From Rubrobacteraceae bacterium (GTDB lineage Bacteria > Actinomycetota > Rubrobacteria > Rubrobacterales > Rubrobacteraceae), in the NCBI GenBank assembly GCA_021156345.1, contig JAJNDJ010000026.1, forward strand, positions 1-8,373: 8,373 bases of DNA. Direction: 5' to 3'. The position numbers were made by a program, and so were the translations under genes. This document shows, in pieces, positions 5,706-8,373 of the stretch (the stretch's first letter is position 1; each line of letters opens with the position of its first letter). The notes beneath the pieces are model-generated. The model searched no databases, was not told where the DNA came from, and saw nothing but the letters and a program-made list of their open reading frames with translations.

Positions 5706-6458
5706 GTGTTCTTGGAACTGCCAGGAAGGGTCGCGATTGTCACCGGAGCCGCGCGCGGTATAGGGTTCGCCGTCACCGAGCGCCTCTCGCGGGCCGGCGC
5801 TCGTGTGGTGGTCGCAGACATCGACGAACAAAGCACCCTGGAGGCCGTGGAACGGCTGCGCGAAGGGGGAGCAGTGGCCGTGGAGGCGCTCGCAGACGTC
5901 ACCAAGCCTGAGGAGGTCGGTGCAATGGTCGAGCGTGCCATCGACGCATTCGGCAAGCTCGATGTACTGGTCAACAACGCTGGCATAACCGGCCGCGATG
6001 CCTCGCTTTCTGAGATCACCGACGAGGATTGGGAGAGGGTGCTTGAGCTGAACCTGACCGCCACCTTCTACTGTTGCCGGGCTGCTATCCCTCGTATGCG
6101 CCAGCAGCGGAGCGGCGCTGTAGTCAACGTGGCGTCCATTTCGGGTAAGGAGGGCAACCCGAACATGATCCCCTACTCGGTCTCCAAAGCCGGGGTGATC
6201 TGCCTGACCAAGGCGCTAGCCAAGGAGGTGATCCACGACGGCGTCAGGGTAAACTGCGTGGCACCTGCCGTCATCGAGACGCCGCTGCTCGACCAACTCC
6301 GACCAGAGGCCATCGAGTACATGACTACCAAGATCCCGATGGGGCGGATGGGGCGAGCGGAGGAGGTGGCGGCGGTGGTACATTTTCTGGCCTCAGACGA
6401 TGCGAGCTTCGTGACGGGCCAGTGTTACGATGTCAGCGGTGGTAGGGCGACGTACTAG
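5706..6458 (+). CDS. SDR-family NAD(P)-dependent oxidoreductase
   Basis: 250 residues, the standard length of a classical short-chain dehydrogenase. All key elements are present: TGAARGIG (13-20) for cofactor binding, NNAG (90-93), and the catalytic set Asn116, Ser144 (in NVASISG), Tyr157 and Lys161 (YSVSK). Asp38 at the end of the second strand (VVVADID) suggests NAD(H) rather than NADP(H). The C-terminus, YDVSGGRATY, recalls SDRs of sugar and hydroxy-acid metabolism as well as FabG-like reductases, so the substrate remains open. The frame extends to GTG 5676 and ATG 5679, but GAGAGGAG at 5691-5698 lies seven bases before GTG 5706, and the protein then opens right at the first strand as usual. 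It is a single-gene unit, bounded by a long gap upstream and a strong hairpin downstream. Confidence 0.93.
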   Translation: MFLELPGRVAIVTGAARGIGFAVTERLSRAGARVVVADIDEQSTLEAVERLREGGAVAVEALADVTKPEEVGAMVERAIDAFGKLDVLVNNAGITGRDASLSEITDEDWERVLELNLTATFYCCRAAIPRMRQQRSGAVVNVASISGKEGNPNMIPYSVSKAGVICLTKALAKEVIHDGVRVNCVAPAVIETPLLDQLRPEAIEYMTTKIPMGRMGRAEEVAAVVHFLASDDASFVTGQCYDVSGGRATY

Positions 6459-6459
6459 C

Positions 6460-6491
6460 GAGGCGGCCGAAGCTGTAGCTTCGGCCGCCTC
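6460..6491 (+). terminator. perfect 14-bp terminator hairpin after the SDR gene
   Basis: GAGGCGGCCGAAGC (6460-6473) pairs without mismatch with GCTTCGGCCGCCTC (6478-6491) around the loop TGTA. It begins two bases after the stop codon region, and a T-rich stretch (GTTTGGCTGTTT, 6497-6508) follows. This is the best terminator in the window. Confidence 0.8.
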
Positions 6492-6525
6492 CTGGAGTTT
6501 GGCTGTTTAGGAGCAATCAAGATCC

Positions 6526-6547
6526 CGGTTCGGAGCCTTCCGAACCG
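6526..6547. repeat. 9-bp inverted repeat upstream of the hydrolase gene
   Basis: CGGTTCGGA (6526-6534) and TCCGAACCG (6539-6547) form a perfect hairpin or palindrome with spacer GCCT. It sits 35 bases after the SDR terminator and about 90 bases before the hydrolase start. It could be a second terminator element or an operator for the hydrolase gene. Confidence 0.45.
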
Positions 6548-6636
6548 CCAGTCGAGCCGCCGAAGTTCTCTGAGTGGCATCATGCTGGCGTGCGTTAGGG
6601 TCGACCCGCCGGGGAAGCGAGGGAAGGAGCTAGACC

Positions 6637-7473
6637 ATGAACCATCCCAACGGCATCCAGTTCGCCACTACGCCTCTCCGCTCGACAGGTGTGCGTCTCC
6701 ACTACGCCCAACGGGGCAATCGAGGAGGGGAAGCCATCATCTTCCTCCACGGCTACAGTGATTCGTGGTTCTCCTTCAGCCGGGTGCTCCCCTTGCTCTC
6801 GCCCTCTTACCACGCCTTTGCGCTCACCCAGCGCGGGCACGGGGACTCGGATAAACCGGAGTGCTGCTACACGCCACATGACTACGCCGCCGATGTCGAC
6901 GCTTTTATGGAGGCGGTCGGTACCGACGAAGCCACCCTCGTCGGTACTTCGACGGGAGCCCTTTTTGCCCAACGAGTGACGCTGAGCTACCCACGCCGCG
7001 TCAGCCGTCTCGTCCTGATCGCTTCGCAAACGCCGGCGCGCGAGAATGAGGCGCTTTCGGGGTTTCGGGAGGAGGTGCGCGCGCTTCAGGATCCCGTCCT
7101 GCCCGAGTTCGTCAGGGGGTTCCAGGAGAGCACCATCCACCATCCGGTCCCGCAAGAGTTCCTCGAAACAGCGATCTCCGAGAGCCTCAAACTCCCAGCC
7201 CACGTGTGGCGCGACTACCTGGAGCAGGCGGTGCTCTCGATCGATCGGGATTATGTAGTCGAGCTTGGTGAGATTAATGTGCCGACTCTGATCTTGTGGG
7301 GGGAGCAGGATCCCCTCTTCCCGCGCGAAGAACAAGAGCGGCTCGCGGCGGCGATCCCCGGTGCCACCTTGAAGGTCTACCCCGAGAGCGGCCACGCGGC
7401 GCACTGGGAGCGACCGGAGTGGGTTGTGCGGGATCTGGAAGGGTTCATAGAAGGCACCAGTCCCGCCGTCTAG
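6637..7473 (+). CDS. alpha/beta-fold hydrolase
   Basis: 278 residues, normal for the family. The oxyanion-hole motif FLHGYSDSW is at 36-44. The nucleophile elbow is GTSTG with Ser105 (103-107), the acid is Asp225 in WGEQDPLFP, and the base is His253 in ESGHAAHWERPE. A helical cap covers about 132-205. The elbow has Thr where G-H-S-M-G is common, but the catalytic Ser, Asp and His are all in place, so an esterase or C-C/C-O hydrolase activity is likely; epoxide hydrolase and haloalkane dehalogenase are less likely because the nucleophile is Ser rather than Asp. GGGAAGGAG (6621-6629), seven bases before the ATG, fixes the start. It appears to be transcribed alone and converges on the ammonia-lyase-like gene. 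Fold and activity class firm, substrate unknown. Confidence 0.92.
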   Translation: MNHPNGIQFATTPLRSTGVRLHYAQRGNRGGEAIIFLHGYSDSWFSFSRVLPLLSPSYHAFALTQRGHGDSDKPECCYTPHDYAADVDAFMEAVGTDEATLVGTSTGALFAQRVTLSYPRRVSRLVLIASQTPARENEALSGFREEVRALQDPVLPEFVRGFQESTIHHPVPQEFLETAISESLKLPAHVWRDYLEQAVLSIDRDYVVELGEINVPTLILWGEQDPLFPREEQERLAAAIPGATLKVYPESGHAAHWERPEWVVRDLEGFIEGTSPAV

Positions 7474-7570
7474 TTCTCCATCGCAGAGCCGTTCACGAAC
7501 TTCGCAGAAAACTCCTTCTACGAGATTGGGTGAATAAGGGCAAGAACATGGACCGACTGGCAACGCGCCC

Positions 7571-7602
7571 CTATGTACCTAGTATCCTCCGGGAGTACAT
7601 AG
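7571..7602. terminator. possible bidirectional terminator between convergent genes
   Basis: CTATGTAC (7571-7578) and GTACATAG (7595-7602) are an exact inverted repeat with a 16-base spacer, between the ends of the hydrolase gene and the minus-strand ammonia-lyase-like gene. There is no T run on either side, so the call rests on symmetry and placement. Confidence 0.3.
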
Positions 7603-7628
7603 CGAGATATCGCGATCCCTGGGACTTA

Positions 7629-8373
7629 TCACGAGGAGGCGTGCGCCCCTCCCACTAGTCTCCGGTAGGCGTCTGGGTCGGTGGCACCCTCACAGTTGAA
7701 AAGTAGGACGCGGCTCTCGCGGGTCACACCCAGCGCCCTGCGGGCCTCCTCCTGTTGCTCGCGTTGATCGCCGTAACTCTCCCCACGCAGAAGCCACAGC
7801 AGGCCGCCTAAGCCGGCCGCCCCCGTCTCGCCCGAGACGACGCCCGATGCGGCCATCAAGCGTACCGCCTCGCGGTGCGGCCCGGGCACGGATACGATGC
7901 GCCCCTCCTCCACTGACCGCAGCAGGCAAGCCGCGTCGGCGGGCTCTACGCCGAGCAGCTTCGGGCGCCTAGAGGTATGCGGACCGCGAAAGTGGCGGGT
8001 CACGGCGGCGGCGAAGGCGCCTACGCCGATCTGCACCACCACCAAGTCGGGAGCCGCCTCTTTTCGTCTTTCCAGCTCGTCGTCGATCTCCCAGAGCATG
8101 GTCGAGTAGCCTTCGATCACCCAGGAAGGTATCCGCTCGTAGCCTGACCAGGACGTGTCCGATACTACGAGCCCGCTCTCTCCTTCCTCCGCGGCCGAGC
8201 GTTCGACGGCCTCATCGTAAGTGCCTTCGACCACTATCACCTCTGCCCCCTCTCCGGCTATGGCTTCGCGCCTTGCGGCTGCCATGCCCTCGGGCACGAA
8301 GATCTTCGCCCCGAGCCCCAAGAGTCTTGCCACCCGCGCTAGCGCACGACCGTGGTTGCCGTCGGTGGCCGCC
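7629..8373 (-). CDS. diaminopropionate ammonia-lyase-like PLP enzyme (3' part; N-terminus outside window)
   Basis: 247 residues of the C-terminal part are visible; the family is about 400 long, so the start and the PLP-binding Lys lie beyond 8373. The fold type II PLP features seen are TDGNHG (visible residues 3-8), which holds the cofactor phosphate, SDTSWSGYERIPSW (71-84) matching the QDTAW-type motif whose Asp is catalytic in the E. coli enzyme, QIGVGAFAAAV (about 114-124), SGETGAAGLGGL, and EGATDPDAYRRLV near the end. The family turns 2,3-diaminopropionate into pyruvate and two ammonia using PLP. A related threonine- or serine-type dehydratase is possible, but the SDTSWSGY and EGATDP motifs favour this one. 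The GTG at 8333 is internal, not the start, since the frame continues upstream with conserved sequence. No partner gene is visible downstream. Confidence 0.88.
   Translation of the reverse strand, partial: AATDGNHGRALARVARLLGLGAKIFVPEGMAAARREAIAGEGAEVIVVEGTYDEAVERSAAEEGESGLVVSDTSWSGYERIPSWVIEGYSTMLWEIDDELERRKEAAPDLVVVQIGVGAFAAAVTRHFRGPHTSRRPKLLGVEPADAACLLRSVEEGRIVSVPGPHREAVRLMAASGVVSGETGAAGLGGLLWLLRGESYGDQREQQEEARRALGVTRESRVLLFNCEGATDPDAYRRLVGGAHASS

Noticed and set aside
5669..6064. Minus-strand Ser/Thr-rich frame opposite the SDR gene
   Set aside because: Its composition is typical of the complement of a high-GC gene, and the opposite strand carries all SDR motifs.
6595..7563. 322-residue minus-strand frame opposite the hydrolase gene
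   Set aside because: It is antisense to a gene with a complete catalytic triad and ribosome site, and has no family features of its own.
7550..7660. Small + strand frame (36 residues, starting MDRLATRPYV) after the hydrolase gene
   Set aside because: It has only a weak ribosome site (AAGGGC), overlaps the end of the minus-strand ammonia-lyase-like gene, and its short sequence matches no family I can name with confidence. It could be the remnant of a truncated gene.

Overview
The window looks like a piece of a high-GC, Gram-positive-type chromosome. Genes use GTG and TTG starts as well as ATG, and purine-rich Shine-Dalgarno sites of the AAGGAG type sit about 7-8 bases before most of them. The mix of families (TetR, DoxX, SDR, MDR, DUF1622, DUF1345, diaminopropionate ammonia-lyase-like) and one possible leaderless -10 box suggest an actinobacterium, perhaps Rubrobacter-like. 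That placement is inference; no rRNA or marker gene is present. There are no tRNA genes, CRISPR arrays, insertion sequences or phage genes that I can see.

Layout. Bases 1-316 hold no convincing gene. An SRPBCC-fold protein (317-760, +) is followed by about 330 gene-free bases. A TetR-family repressor (1090-1701, -) is divergent from a tight three-gene run: a DoxX-family membrane protein (1848-2219), a single-module VOC/glyoxalase-fold protein (2267-2713) and a zinc-less quinone-oxidoreductase-type MDR enzyme (2765-3700). The run ends in a strong hairpin that overlaps the last stop codon. From 3701 to about 4549 the DNA is mostly non-coding. It carries hairpins and a DUF1622 membrane-protein gene on the minus strand that is broken by a frameshift (3962-4350). 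A DUF1345 membrane protein follows (4550-5329, +), then about 375 gene-free bases. A classical SDR oxidoreductase (5706-6458, +) ends at a perfect 14-bp hairpin. An alpha/beta hydrolase (6637-7473, +) converges on the 3' part of a PLP-dependent diaminopropionate ammonia-lyase-like gene (7629-8373, -), which runs off the window.

How the genes may work together. The clearest functional unit is TetR / DoxX / VOC / MDR. A DoxX protein next to a CatE-like VOC protein recalls the catDE (yfiDE) operon of Bacillus subtilis, which responds to catechol and quinone stress. Here the pair is joined to a likely NAD(P)H-dependent quinone or enone reductase and placed beside a divergent TetR gene. Copies of a TTTAACCAAC-like repeat around the divergent start sites are candidate operators. 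The SDR, the hydrolase and the ammonia-lyase-like gene look like separate metabolic units. I do not see a clearly new biological system. The points most worth a second look are the repeat pattern at the TetR gene, the altered half-length VOC protein, the broken DUF1622 gene and the channel-like C-terminus of the DUF1345 protein.
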